A stretch of DNA of 64,000 bases from Ephemerocybe angulata (taxonomy: Eukaryota; Basidiomycota; Agaricomycetes; Agaricales; Psathyrellaceae): the NCBI GenBank assembly GCA_013368325.1, contig JAACJK010000229.1, positions 310,001-374,000 on the forward strand, given 5' to 3'. Numbering within the stretch: the stretch's first letter is position 1; the number at the start of each line of letters is the position of its first letter. The notes beneath the pieces are model-generated. The model was given only the letters and a program-made list of their open reading frames with translations, was not told the origin of the DNA and did not search any database. The position numbers were made by a program, and so were the translations under genes. Of this stretch, positions 13,243-24,951 are shown piece by piece.

Positions 13243-15683
13243 ATGGCCTCAGACACCGAAATGGGCGACGACACCGCCCCTGCTCGTCTCTACAACAAAC
13301 CGCGCCTGGGCAATCTCTGGCCTGGCCCTAGCCGCTCTACCTCGATCGGAATTACACGAAAACCATCCACGACGTCAACATCATCGCCACCAGTATCGTC
13401 TGCAAGCAACGGAACGGGAACATCACGACGCTCGAGCCTCGCGAACCTCGTCAACACGCTCGATATGTCGGATACAAACGACGAAGCAGAACCGCTGGCG
13501 GACGTGACGGAGACCGACAACGACGAAGAGGGCGACGAGACACTGGAAGGCGAACCACTGGAGGGCGGGGAGGAGGAAGACGACGAAGAAGAAGAGGAAG
13601 AAGAGGAAGAAGAAGAGGACGATGATGAAGACGACGAATCATCCGACTCCGAGAACGAAGACCCAGCACGGGAACGGTCGACAGAGTCGAAACCCAACAG
13701 CCGCACGACGCCCACAGCGAGCTCCATCACCATCAACGGAGCCGAGTCCAGCACCCAGATCCCCGTCACCAAGCCCGAGTCCCCTCCCGCCGTCGCACCC
13801 ACATCCCCTCTATCCTCCCCGCCGCCCTCCGTCCCAGGCTCTTCGATCCTCCAGCAGGCCATTGTGCAGGCCGCAGCGGCGGCGGCAGTGCCCCTCGACG
13901 CGTCGCAGGCCTCGTCCACCGGCACCGTGAAGCCCAAGTCAAAAGCGACGAAACCACGGAAACACCGGACACCGTCGCCGTCACCGCCTCCCGTAGCCCC
14001 ACCCCCGCCGCTGCGCACCGTCCGCCTCGAGATCACGCTCGGCGGGCCGTCGAACTACGAAGTCGATGTGCGGAACCTCGCAAAGGCGACCGGGCAGCGC
14101 GAAGCGACGCCGCCCCCGCCTGCGCCTCCACCCGAGAGCGAGGACGAGGAGGCGGGCAAGGCGGTGAAGACGGAGGAGGAGGTGCCCGAGGGCGGTGCCG
14201 CGAAGAAGAAGAAGCGGAAGAAGAAGAGCGTCGCGCAGGAGTACTACGACACGAATGACCCGTTCATCGACGACTCGGAGCTCGCGGTGGACCAGCGGAC
14301 GTACTTTGCGCAGACGAAGCAGACGGGGTTCTATGTGTCAAGCGGGGAGGTCGCGTTGCTCAAGGACGTCAAGTCGCCGAAGAAGCCCAAGTCGCGCAAG
14401 TCGCTTGTGCCGGGCGCGGGCTCGGCGTCGGTTGCGGGCGGCGGTGGGGATGGGACGCGCGATTCGCCGATTGCGTTGGTGGATGAGGAGGAAGGCGGTG
14501 CGGGGAGTCTGCATAATGCGATCTCGAAAGGGATCAAGGGTGTTGGGCTTGTGTCTTCTAGTGGTGTTATTGGGGGTCACAAGGCAGATGGGGCGAAGGA
14601 TGGTGCGGGGACGTCAAATCGGGACATCAAGATGGAGGCGCTGGACGAGGAGGGCGATGAAAAGACGGGGCAGAAGCGCAAGAGGTATATTACCGTCGTC
14701 GAGGGCGGGAAGAAGAGAAAGATCGTCAATATCGTAAGTTCCTTCGGCTTTCCCACTACGCATTCGTACTGACCTGCATCTCAGGGCTCATTCCACCCCG
14801 ACCTGCAAGCTGCCATTGAGAAGTTGAAGGTGGAGATCGCCAAGGAGAACTGGGAGCAGAAGGGCAAGTTCCCGCCGGTGCTGAAACCCCAGGTCGCTCA
14901 GCTCGCCCTGCTCGCGATCAAGTTGGACGAATACGACGACCACTTTTTCAACCTCATGCCCGTGCTCTTCCCATACAACAAGTTCACGATGACGAAGCTC
15001 ATCAAGCGGACCGTCTTCGCCGACCACATCGCCCTCCTCCAAGAGCGCCAGGAGCAGCTCGTCAAGCAGCTGGAGGAACAGGCTACCGCTGGCTTCGCCA
15101 AAGCCGAGGAGGAGTGGCAGAAGAGCGTCGCGCATTGGCATAAGCGGCAGGAGAAGCTCACTCTGGAGGCGGCGAACGCCGGCAACGTGAGTATCAGCGC
15201 TAGTGTCAGTGCTGGCGCCGATGGGGGCGCCAGTGGAGGAGGCTCGGAGGCGCCTACGCGGCACCCGACGGAGGAGAAGGACGCTATTGAGGTCGCGGAG
15301 GGGATATCCACTGTGGGGGGCGATGGGGCGAAGAAGGAGCACTCGACACATCCGCCTGGGAAGAAGTACCGGCTGACGGAGTCGATGAAGGGGATCATCT
15401 GGGATTTGGTGTTGTTGAGCAATGAGGCGTGTCGGTTGGAGAATGAGAAGAATGGGTATGAGGGGAGTGTTATTCAGATTAGTGAGCAGGGGGGGAGGAA
15501 GGTGTTGTATCAGAAGATCGTGGCTGCGTTCCCTGAGGGGTGGATGTCGAGTGGCCAGATTTCGAGAGATGGTATGTGGCTTTTCTTGTGTGTTTTATCA
15601 TTGGGGTCGCTGATTGAATGTGATTTTTAGTGAGTGCAATGAAGAAGAGGTTGGAGAGGGAGGCTGCCGATTATGAAGGGTAG
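13243..15683 (+). CDS. HPC2: Hpc2/ubinuclein-type HIRA histone chaperone subunit
   Basis: Three exons, 13243..14733, 14785..15571 and 15631..15683, with in-phase junctions, giving 776 residues. The ATG at 13243 is preferred over upstream codons because a splice acceptor lies just before it. The N-terminal third is Ser/Pro/Thr-rich and contains a long Asp/Glu run (~108-130). Around residues 333-375 lies the Hpc2-related domain, with EYYDTNDPFIDDSEL and TKQTGFYVSSGEV. Exon 2 starts the ubinuclein middle domain (FHPDLQAAIEKLKVEI onward, then KYRLTESMKGIIWDLV). In known systems this subunit binds HIRA and H3.3-H4 in replication-independent nucleosome assembly. A basic KKKKRKKKS stretch before the Hpc2 domain is a likely nuclear signal. 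Confidence 0.88.
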
Positions 15684-17287
15684 GCCGTTGCTCTAGGCCT
15701 GAGGCCTGATGGCCTATATTGCTTTCACCCTTCACCTCCTGTTGCGATCTTCCCCTTCCCCTCCCTCGTAACCCTTCCCTGCTGTCTCCTCTTTGATTTC
15801 GACCCTCTGCATAGCTGCGTTGTCGTTGCCTGACGTCGTATGGACATCCGTTCCGTTTGGTACCTATCTTTATCATCCACTCTGTTTCTAATCCTATCTG
15901 GTATCTCGTCACGTCCGATTCGTTCCTCTCCTTTGCGCCCTCCTCTTTGATCTTCGATCCTCTCTCAAATACGTTGTGCTGTTTCGTCATCGGTCCCATT
16001 TCTTCATTCCTCTGCCTGCTACGTTGTTCGTCTGCCCTTACCTTATCTCATCCTTATTCTCTTTTGCGTGTGTGTATCACTATTCTATTCTTAAGTAACG
16101 CTTGTATGAAAGATCCGTGGTTTCTGGAAACTTGCGCTGGGTGTCGCTTGGGAGATCGGACTATTCAGTGTGTCTTGGGGTTTTGCGGCGGCGAACTGGA
16201 AGGGTGTACTGCGAGCGCTGTTGGGCGCCCTGGGTGGTTGTGGGTCCATGGTGGAGACTTTTCGGTATGTTTTCAGAGTTTTGTTGTGTTTTGGGACATG
16301 GCGTTTGGCTGACTTGTTTCAGAGAAAAAAACTCGGGGCGCCAGGTGTCGGTCTGGGCAGTCGTCGTCGGTCCTGTAGTTCCGCGATATGGGTAGCCTGT
16401 TCTGCAGTACGGTATCGTGTGCATACCAGGCGTATCATGTGAGGTGAGTGGTCGCCCAACAGCAACGTTGTTATCCTCTTTCTCCCATGTCATGGCCATA
16501 CGTTACTTCCGATGCAGGTGACTGGGCCAGGGCTACCACCACCACTGGAAGCTGCATCTACGCCGAATTCTCGCCGTTTGGCCCAGTATGGGTTTAACAG
16601 TCTCCCCTACCGTCTCCTCTTGGGTCTCTCAATTAATCTCAGCGTCTCATCTCACCGCTCAGCCTTACCCAAGGACTTCTTGGACCCCATCCAGTGTCCT
16701 TGGAAGTTCAAGGCTGTCAACTCTATCTTACGTGACGATTTAATTACGACTGGGGACTAGCGACGCAGACGGTTTGCGTCAAGCCTTTTCCAGAGAAGCC
16801 GTGGGGAGCTGCGCACCATTCTCATCGATCTCTGGCCATGAGATATGGCGAGGCCACACACCATCTCGCGATCTCTGACGGCAGGAACGGCGATAATTAG
16901 GCTTGCAAGCCGCTTTCAAGTTGGCATGTCTTCTTCCCAACTTCTTCTACCCCTTCGAATCGTTGCTCACGTTATGGGTGATAGATCTTCTGACGCTCTT
17001 GTGTCGCGTGGCTTTAGTGTCAACGGAACGGACTCTGGATCAGCAATTCCAGGGAGGAGCAGCACAGGCGCTAGAAGAAGTGTGTGGGGTTGTGTATACC
17101 GGACGATCCGATACTGCGGGGTGCTCCATTCGTTTGAAGTGTTCGTTCCTTAGCGGTCTAGCGTGCTGTGTATAAAGGCTGGTTGGCTTTCAGAGAGGAA
17201 GATCATCCACACGTACATACGTGTCTCAGTATTCGGGCTGTCGTTAACATCCCTTCCTACCTTTCGAGTTCGGCGCTTGCGTTCATA
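15684..17287. other. Intergenic region between HPC2-like and GMC genes
   Basis: 1.6 kb. The first few hundred bases are T/C-rich and look like the 3' UTR and terminator of the HPC2-like gene. Open frames at 15857-16442 and 16512-16760 show no recognisable protein character. The last ~120 bases are the GMC promoter. Confidence 0.45.
17171..17176 (+). promoter_or_regulatory. TATA box of the GMC oxidoreductase gene
   Basis: TATAAA 112 nt before the ATG at 17288, a normal spacing for a strongly regulated fungal secretory gene. Confidence 0.55.
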
Positions 17288-19640
17288 ATGCGGGCTGGCA
17301 CATTTGCGCTGTTTGTAGCAGCCTGTGTGAAATTGGCACACGCGAACGTCTACTACCAGAGTATCGACGGCATTCCAGACCGGACGTATGACTTCATCGT
17401 CGTGGGAGGTTCGTTGGATTTCTATCGTCATGGTCAGGACTATGGAGTGCTGACCTTTATACCAGGTGGAACGGCTGGGTCTGTCATTGCGAGTAGACTC
17501 ACAGAAGATCCTCGCATCAGCGTGCTGGTTGTCGAAGCAGGACCAGAGTGAGTGAAAACTCAACATTGGGGTACATCTTGGTGGTTGATCAACGACTAAC
17601 TGGACGCCGTAAATTCATTTTATTAGTAACGAAGGAGTACTGGATCTTCAGATCCCTGGCTACTATTTTCAGATTCCCGCGACATACAACTGGAACTACG
17701 AGACTGAACCCGGAGCCAACATTCATAACCGCGTCCTCAAGTTCGACAGAGGGCATGTCCTGGGCGGTAGCAGCTGCATCAGTACGCTTGAGGTCAGTAT
17801 TCATGTTGCAGCAATTTCTGACGGCTTCCTCAGATGGGATGGTATACACGCGTGGAGCGTCGGATGACTACGATGCTTGGGCGAAGATAACAGGTGACCC
17901 TGGCTGGTCCTGGAATGCCTTGTTCCCATTATACAAGATAGTGAGCCTCGATAAATTTGTGGAAAAAGAACATCTGAGCTCAGCGTGGTCTGCGACCAGC
18001 ACGAGAAATGGCTACCGCCACTTGGAGGTCGCAATATCACTGGCCAATACGACCCAAGAGTCCACGGATACAACGGGAAGACGCAAGTGTCCTTGATTCA
18101 GAAAAGCCCTGACGAGTTCGACCTGCGTGCTCTCAACACGAGTACCCAATATCTGTGCAAAGACTTTCCCTTTAATTTGGACCCAAACTCCGGTACTCCT
18201 CTCGGATTGAGTATGTTGCCGTTGCCAGGTCTTCGTGGCTACACCCAGTGCTGTACTGACTCCTTTTTATAGCGTGGACTCAGTCTACCATTGGCGATGG
18301 AGTGCGAAGCAGTGCTTCAGCTGCGTACCTCGATACGCCAGTTCGGGCTCGACCCAACCTGGATATCGTAGTCAACGCTTATGCGACACGCCTCCTTTCG
18401 TCTGGGACTGAGAAGAAGAAACAGCTCGACATCCGGACTATTGAGCTGGCCCCAAGGTCGGGAGGTGAGATTCAATATACATTATTCGTGAAAGCAACGC
18501 CCCCTTAGCCCTTTGCTGCAGGCACGACGAGAAAAACTCTCACTGCCGAGAAAGAACTCATCCTGTCGGCCGGTGCTATCAATAGCCCCCAGATCCTTTT
18601 GAACTCTGGAATTGGAGATAGCGCAGATTTAACATCCATGGGAATCCAGACGATCCTCAACCTTCCTAATGTTGGGAAGGATATGTCTGACCAACCGGTG
18701 ACAGTTGCCTTGTGGAACACGACTAGTGGTGTTCCTTTCCCTCTGTGAGGCTTCTCTTGAAGTCAAATGTGTTTACAATGTACTAACTGTTAATCCATAG
18801 GCTTGATCCTGCTGCTGCTCTCGAGCAGTGGAAGAGTAATCACACTGGGCCTTTGTCAGCATTTGCAACCCGACAGACGATTTGGTCGAGGATCCCTTCA
18901 AATTCTACCATCTTCAAGCGCTTCGGTCCAGACCCTGCATCGGGCGAAGGCGCTCCTCATATCGAACTGTCACTATATGTACGCTCTCTTTACCCGTCAT
19001 ATCGAGCAATATAGGGTTAATTCGCAAACAAGGACGACGGCGCAGTTGCAGGAACCTCCATCATCCTTCTGACCCCCAAGTCGCGTACGTTCCTTTCTGT
19101 TGCCGATCAGTAGGGCGCCTTTGCTGATGAGATCTCCAATTAGGCGGAACTGTCAAGTTGCGGTCGAATAACCCTTTCGATCCTCCTCGCATCGACCTCG
19201 GATACTTCAACAACCCTTTCGACCTTGAGGCACTAAGAGAAGGCGCCCGACTCGCAAAACAATTTTTCAGCGCACCGTCATGGTCCGACTACTTGGCTGC
19301 TCCAATCACCGCAGACCCCGATGCTGCCGACCCAGCACCCTTCGAAGATAACACTCGCGACTTCGTCCTGACTACGCTGCATCCGGTGGGAACAGCCGCC
19401 ATGTCTGCGCGAGGATCGAAGGCGGGTGTGCTGGATCCTGATCTGAGAGTAAAGGGTGTGACAGGCCTTCGAGTAGCCGACGCGTCGTCAATTGTACGTG
19501 CCTTTCCAAGTCTCGCTTCAAGGCCCTGTACTGAGGAAAAGCTGTCCTTCTAGCCTTTGATTCCCACTGGACACCCGCAAGCGGCTGTTTACGCTTTGGC
19601 TGAGAGGGCCGCTGTTCTGATAAAGTCTGCTTGGTACTAG
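17288..19640 (+). CDS. Secreted GMC oxidoreductase, aryl-alcohol-oxidase-like (AA3_2)
   Basis: Eleven exons give 585 residues: 17288-17408, 17466-17547, 17627-17781, 17834-17940, 18000-18210, 18273-18464, 18522-18744, 18801-18978, 19033-19084, 19144-19493 and 19554-19640. All junctions keep frame. A signal peptide (~residues 1-19, ending LAHA) precedes the FAD dinucleotide-binding motif VVGGGTAGSVIASRL. GMC signature 1 reads GHVLGGSSCINGMVYTRG and signature 2 GAINSPQILLNSGIG. Candidate catalytic residues are His520 (LHPVG) and His564 (TGHPQ), the His-His pair of aryl-alcohol oxidases. Such enzymes oxidise aromatic or aliphatic alcohols and feed H2O2 to extracellular peroxidases in wood decay. 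Intron 1 (57 nt) contains no stop and preserves frame, so retention would add 19 residues inside the FAD motif. Substrate cannot be told from sequence. Confidence 0.9.
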
Positions 19641-19924
19641 ACAGTCCCTAGTCACCGCACAGATGGGTATATCTCACGATGTACCATGGTAGTCCTGGGG
19701 AACCCCTGGCTTTTACGCTTACTTTAGCTTGAATGCGCGTTTTCTTTTAATATCAAGACAGAGAAGTGGCCTCAGGTCCCGGTAAAAACAGCTAATGCAT
19801 GGGCAGAAACTCGCAGGTACGGACGACGTCAATGTTGTAGTTGAGAAAACACTGATGATTATGACGCCTCGACGTCGTCCCTTTCACTGTTCAGAATAAC
19901 AATCCATCTTGCAGTTGGCAGGGA

Positions 19925-19940
19925 GATAAGATAAGATAAG
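19925..19940 (+). promoter_or_regulatory. Three overlapping GATAAG motifs
   Basis: GATAAG occurs three times in direct overlap. GATAAG is the consensus for fungal GATA factors such as AreA/Nit2. It lies 285 nt past the GMC stop codon and far upstream of the next gene, so its target, if any, is unclear. Confidence 0.3.
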
Positions 19941-22110
19941 AATAGCCTCGGATCAAGTTCCCGAAAGCAGGCAAGCGCCAGGGAAGGCGACCCAGCCTTT
20001 CACCTGTGACCCGACGTCTCTCCTCTATCCTCACCGCGGCTACGACAATGCGACCATCCTAACAATACAGAAACACCCTCAAAGGCATCTCATACAAAAA
20101 AAATAGAATACGACGCCATATTCAACTGAATATCTGCTCGACATCCCTTGCTGGCGTGGCGCTGGACATCTCGTTCATTCGTGGGCAAAGGAAAACATCG
20201 AAGTTTAGATTCTAGAATCATCATATGGCTCTGAATACTCCTTGCCTGCCATCTGTGGAAAACAGAACGAGGATCCCACTTCGATTTCCGTCATTACGAA
20301 GCGAACGACTCGTCGACTCGAGATCGCCAACCCTCCGCCTCCAGTGTTTAAAAATCATTTTTTTCTTTGTATCAAAAGGGGTAGGCTGCATAGACAAGCT
20401 CTGGATCTCCTGGCGACCTGTCTCATAACGGTACATATTGCTTTGACTTTGCGTCAGATGCAAGATACACTTGGAGTACTGCATATTCCGTTTGGGTGGT
20501 GCTTGTCTCACTGGACGTGTGATGGGTTAAGCCCGATGCCAACTATTCTTGTCGGGAAGCCCCTCAAGACATCCTGAGCCTCCTTTACCCGGGCCCAAGT
20601 GTGGGGGACCTACGTCCTGCGTCAGAGGTTCCTCGGGAACGAAGAGCGTTAATAAATTCAAGGAACACCGTTCCTTATCCTGATCTCGCTTACCGAGCCC
20701 CCTTTATCTAGCTTTCGTTCTGTGACAGTAACCACCTGCTAGACGGTGAGTAGTAGTGATTCGCACCCTTACCTCATGGTCGGAGCTGTGTCCACCCGGC
20801 CCAGCTTGACGGTGTGACCTACCACCGATATGTGGACGTTAGGGGGCCGATAGTAGCAGGCGACGTAAACCAATCCATTATTGGGGGCACTCAGCATGCG
20901 TGTAAGCCGACCATCTCGAACTGTATCTCATGGCTCGTGCTCACCATCGCTGCTTCAGCCATTCCACCGACATCGAGCGAGGCCGCATTGACAACCGGTA
21001 GCGGGCACGGCAGCTCAGAGCACTGTTACCACTTCCAGAACTGTAGCAGCTGGCTCACTATAGGGAGAATAGACAGTTTGGTTATTGTCCACAGTAAATG
21101 ATACACTCCTTTTACGCGCGCTCTGAGCCCGCAAATCTTCTGATTTCACTGACCTGACATGTACTGCTCCAGAGAACGCGGACCAGGAAAAGAGTGAAGA
21201 AATGGCTTCTCGCGAAGCTTCCGGCGGCCCATCTTCCGATTTGGACGCCATCTGCTACTCTGGCGCTCAGAACGGCCTGACCGGAACTCGAATGACGGAC
21301 AGTCAAGTTACAAGCACCTTTTTGAGACCTCAGGACCACATCCTCCTGCCGGCGTTGGGCAGTGGGGCGTGATCTAGGAGCCACCGTAGAGTGCGGACAA
21401 CACGACAAGCTGTCTAGAAGACTCTATTCTTACCTTTGAACAGCTCCCTCAGGCTCTGGGTCTCAAGTTATGAGTCCCCTCTGCTTATGTGTTAATCGCC
21501 ATCCAATCCAAATCCAATCTCCTTCGCTGAGGTCCCGTGGGTCAAGAACCTAGAATTAAAGTCAGTACTCAGCGACACGCTTCTGTTCTATGCGAAAAAG
21601 GGTCAGGACTCAGTATGAGCTGTGTTCAATCGGCTTTGCCGGGGTCCGAATCAGAAGCGCTTACGGCTTAAGCGCCCATAGTATTCTGCACCAGCCCCAC
21701 TGCACGAGCTTTTATTGCTAATATATTTGTTTCTCTGAGATTGGCAGGAGGAAGTACCAAACAAAGTACCAGATGTTAAAGCTCAGCTTTGTGCCTTCCA
21801 ACTGTAAACTTCAGTGATAATTAGCGGGCATACCCGTCATTGCTAATCGGAACTCAAGCCGTTTGAGTGACAGTGTAGACATCTAACCCCGATCGTAACT
21901 GATTATTTCACTTCCAAGGTTCCATTCCTTCAACCCTGGGTACCCAGCGTGCGCGCAACGCCGTGCCGGTCTGTAGGTACAGTATTTACTGACTTCTATA
22001 TTTCCAATAGCTCCACGTGTTGCCTCATGAGCGCGTCCGACGTCCCCAATGCACATTCGAAGCAAAACAACTGTTTCTGAACGATAGCCCCATTCTAACC
22101 AGAAAAACAG

Positions 22111-22116
22111 TATAAA
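22111..22116 (+). promoter_or_regulatory. TATA box of the small secreted protein gene
   Basis: TATAAA about 100 nt upstream of the ATG at 22217; the sequence between is C/T-rich, as usual for fungal leaders. Confidence 0.5.
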
Positions 22117-22216
22117 ATCCCTCCTGAACGCTCGATATACCTCATCGAACTACACCTAGTTCCATCTCAAAGCCTCCAAGCATCTTACGTCCTACCTCTC
22201 GAATAACTCAACAACC

Positions 22217-22853
22217 ATGCACTTCAAGCTCGTCGCCATCGTCCCTACCGCCTTGCTCTATGCGACCACCGTAGTCCAGGCAATCGATCTGCGCGTCTTC
22301 GCTTCGAGCGGCTGCGCCGGCACCGCCCTCGTTTGCGGGAACCTCGCCGCGAGGCAGTGCTGCACTACCAATACCAACCCCTGGGCTAGCCAGATGCTTA
22401 GCGCCGGAGGAAAGTAAGGCTCATCAAACACCTCAATAGCTTATAACTTACTGAAGCCTCCTACTACAGCGTTGGCACAACCGCATTCGTCCTACCCGGT
22501 TGCACCGGCGGAACCAACGCGGTCACTGGAACGACCTGCCTCAGCCCTAGCTTTGCCGGTAAGACCCATTCCGAGCTGCGCTTGTTAGAATATTGGCGTG
22601 CTTACTAGAAATTATTTTAGTTTTCTCTGGCTTCTTCTTCCCCTTGAGTGGGAGGCGCGAGCTTCTCTCTGGGCGCGCTGAGGACCTTGCCGCAGCGGGC
22701 AACTCCACTGGCGAGTGCGTCGAGCCCGACAGCTACGGGTACCTCGACAGTGCGGGGAAGTTCCACCAGGCAAAGATTCCTGATGGGAAGAGGGCAGAAG
22801 TTTATACAGCTTTTGAGAAGAATGATGTCGAGTATTTCAAGGCGGCTTTCTAA
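22217..22853 (+). CDS. Small secreted cysteine-containing protein
   Basis: Three exons, 22217..22413, 22470..22558 and 22621..22853, give 172 residues. A signal peptide covers ~1-22 (hydrophobic, ending VVQA). The mature protein has seven cysteines, including a CC pair, in segments SSGCAGTALVCGNLAARQCC and VLPGCTGGTNAVTGTTC, then a C-terminal part with GECVEPDSYGYLDSAGKF. The exon 3 acceptor was chosen because it keeps the frame into the cysteine-containing C-terminal part. I do not recognise a named family; the pattern resembles lineage-specific small secreted proteins of Agaricomycetes. Function unknown; effector-like or cell-wall roles are possible but unsupported. Confidence 0.75.
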
Positions 22854-23203
22854 GCGGCCCACATTGGTCTACCAAGTGTTCCGGACAAGCGGTTTGGAGA
22901 TGGAATGCGGGAGATGTATATAATGGTAGCTAGTATAACGTGAAGATGTATATCCCTGGACACTTATGGCGGTTCCCAATGCCCATGGACCGTAATCGAA
23001 ACGGAATACGAGGATGGGCGCCTATTCAACCGTGACAGATCAAAACCCCACGCTCATTCCTGATGTCATCGGATGAGCAGGGTGCAGTATATTAAAAGCG
23101 TTGTACATTTGAGGGATTGTCAAGCATCCAAAGGATCAGAAGATGATCGAAGTGAAGCTGACCACTGGATTCGTTCCAAGAAAAGAAGACATGTACGGCA
23201 CAG

Positions 23204-24951
23204 TCACTTGAAACCGCAAGAGCACTGTGCTCCCTCACGCACCCATTCATCCTCTGTTAGTAAGTCTTCACTAGACTCCCTCCCTGCTGGGTCAATTACA
23301 AGGCACTTGCGGAGGAATCTATATGCTGCAGAAGCCTCATCCTCCGTTAAACCCTGCTTCGCCCGGTGTTCCAGCGATTGGAGTGATGTATCGTCCTTCG
23401 GGAAGGCTTGGACAGTCGCATCTGCGAGACAATGGCCAGGCATCCAATCATCTCGCAAAACGTCTCGAATCTCGCCGAGAGGCTCGGACGGGGCACCCGA
23501 CGAGGTGAGGACCGGGATGCCAGTCATTGACAGGAGTTGGTCGACCTGTTGTTGATGAGCAATTGGTTAGCGAAAGCGGGACTAATAGGGATTGGGACCA
23601 TACCAGGCCCCCGAGCATCCAACCGATTTCTTCAAGGCACTGGGAGAGGAAACTAGATGTTGCAGGAGGCTCGTCCTCCTTCAGATTTTGTCTCAGCCGC
23701 TGTTCCAGGGTTTGGGTTGATGTATCCTCCTTTGGGAGGGCTTGGACTGTCGCATCGTCCAGCCAAGAATTGGGGATCGGATCTTGCAAAACATCCCGAA
23801 TCTCGGCAAGTCGCTCGGATGGGGTACCCGTCGAGGTGAAGAGCGGGCTGCCTGTAACGAGATGGAAGACCTGTTGTAGGTAGCATTGGTTAGCGAAAGC
23901 GGGACGGATCTGACTGGGTAGCATACCAGGCACCCAAGCATCCAAATGTCAGTTGACAGTCCGCAGGTAGGGTTCCCCAAAAGGGTCTCTGGCGCAGAAC
24001 TGTAGTCAAAACCGCTCTCGGGAGTATATGGTGCTTCTTGAGCTGGGCAGCGTTGGCCTTTTCGTCAAAATAAGCTACAGAATTGGAGAGGCATGCGTAC
24101 CGTGTCCAAATCCCGCAAGAACTAACTGCCAAGAGCCTACAACCCACCTCATGGGGTCGTTCCACTTAACCATGTAGTTGGAAAGAGGCTGAGAGCGCAC
24201 GACAGGAAGGCCGTCGATGATCTGCGTCTCTGGAGGATTTTTGTTGATGTGCATCTCCAGGCTGTTTGGGTACGTGTAAGCCGGGAGTACCAGGTTCTCC
24301 AGCTTGGTGCCTGTCGTCCATTCCCGACTCAGGTAACCTGCGCACAAAGTCTCTAACATTGCTAGACGTACCTCCGTGCATGACCTTCACATCGTGAAGT
24401 CCCGGCCCAGCGAATACATCGACTATAACGTGGGTCGCAAACTGAACAGCGTGAACAGGGAGTCCATCCCGTTGACTTTTGGCGTCCTGGAGCACGTTGG
24501 AGAAAGGCAACCCGTACGCCCTCATAACAAAGCACAGATGTTCTCCGTGAACGCTGATCTCTCGGAAGTTTGTCTCAAAGTTGGGAACGGTCGACGGGTC
24601 TGCATAACAAATATCTTTTTCAAAGATGGGAAGTAGTCTGGATTCTACCTCTTTGGATCGAGCAGCGGTGAAGATTTGAACAGCCCAATATGATGAGGAC
24701 GGGGACGACGACGAGGAGGACGAGGAGGACGAGGACGAGGACGAGGACAAGGAGGACAAAATATCGTCGCCGCCTTCCTCCCGTACGAGCCATGTGGATG
24801 ACATAGGTCCCCACCCAAGCTTCCGCATGATGGTGTACCTTCCTTCACAGAGCGTTTGGTTGATATCGGCGGGGAAGTATCCGAAACCGTCTGCTGCCGA
24901 GAGGGAGAGCGGCTCTTCGGGGAAGGACTCCATGGCACTGGCAATGGGCAT
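23204..24951 (-). CDS. SRPK-like protein kinase homologue, predicted catalytically dead
   Basis: Multi-exon gene. From the ATG at 24951 it encodes an N-terminal SFPEEPLSLSAADGFGYFPA and GRYTIMRKLGWGPMSSTWLV, the glycine-loop region of fungal SRPK-like kinases. A poly-Ser insert (about 24695-24770, from GAC/GAG repeats) follows, then YWAVQIFTA, where the usual ATP-binding Lys is Gln. The catalytic loop reads TTGTKLENLV in place of HTDxKPENxL (Asp to Gly). The metal-binding DFG reads GFG in LAGFGHG. The C-lobe segment (WMLGCLV, LVTGSPLFTSTGTPSE, ATVQALPKEDTS) is present twice in tandem (about 23640-23960 and 23204-23620). The open frame continues upstream to ~25044 with only a TTG; an acceptor-like site there suggests a 5' exon. 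Probably a pseudokinase or a decaying paralogue. Confidence 0.75.

Larger units (their letters stand above)
19641..22216. other. Long intergenic stretch
   Basis: 2.6 kb without a supported gene. It contains overlapping GATAAG motifs at 19925-19940 and several short open frames (20225-20577, 20814-21101, 21015-21408) with no recognisable domain or intron-exon logic. The last ~120 bases are the promoter of the small secreted protein gene. Confidence 0.45.

Noticed and set aside
13290..14036. 248-codon minus-strand frame rich in Ser
   Set aside because: Mirror of the Asp/Glu/Pro-rich Hpc2-like exon; GC-rich low-complexity coding DNA often leaves the opposite strand open.
20814..21101. Possible small plus-strand gene
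   Set aside because: Isolated 95-codon frame without signal peptide, domain or promoter evidence.
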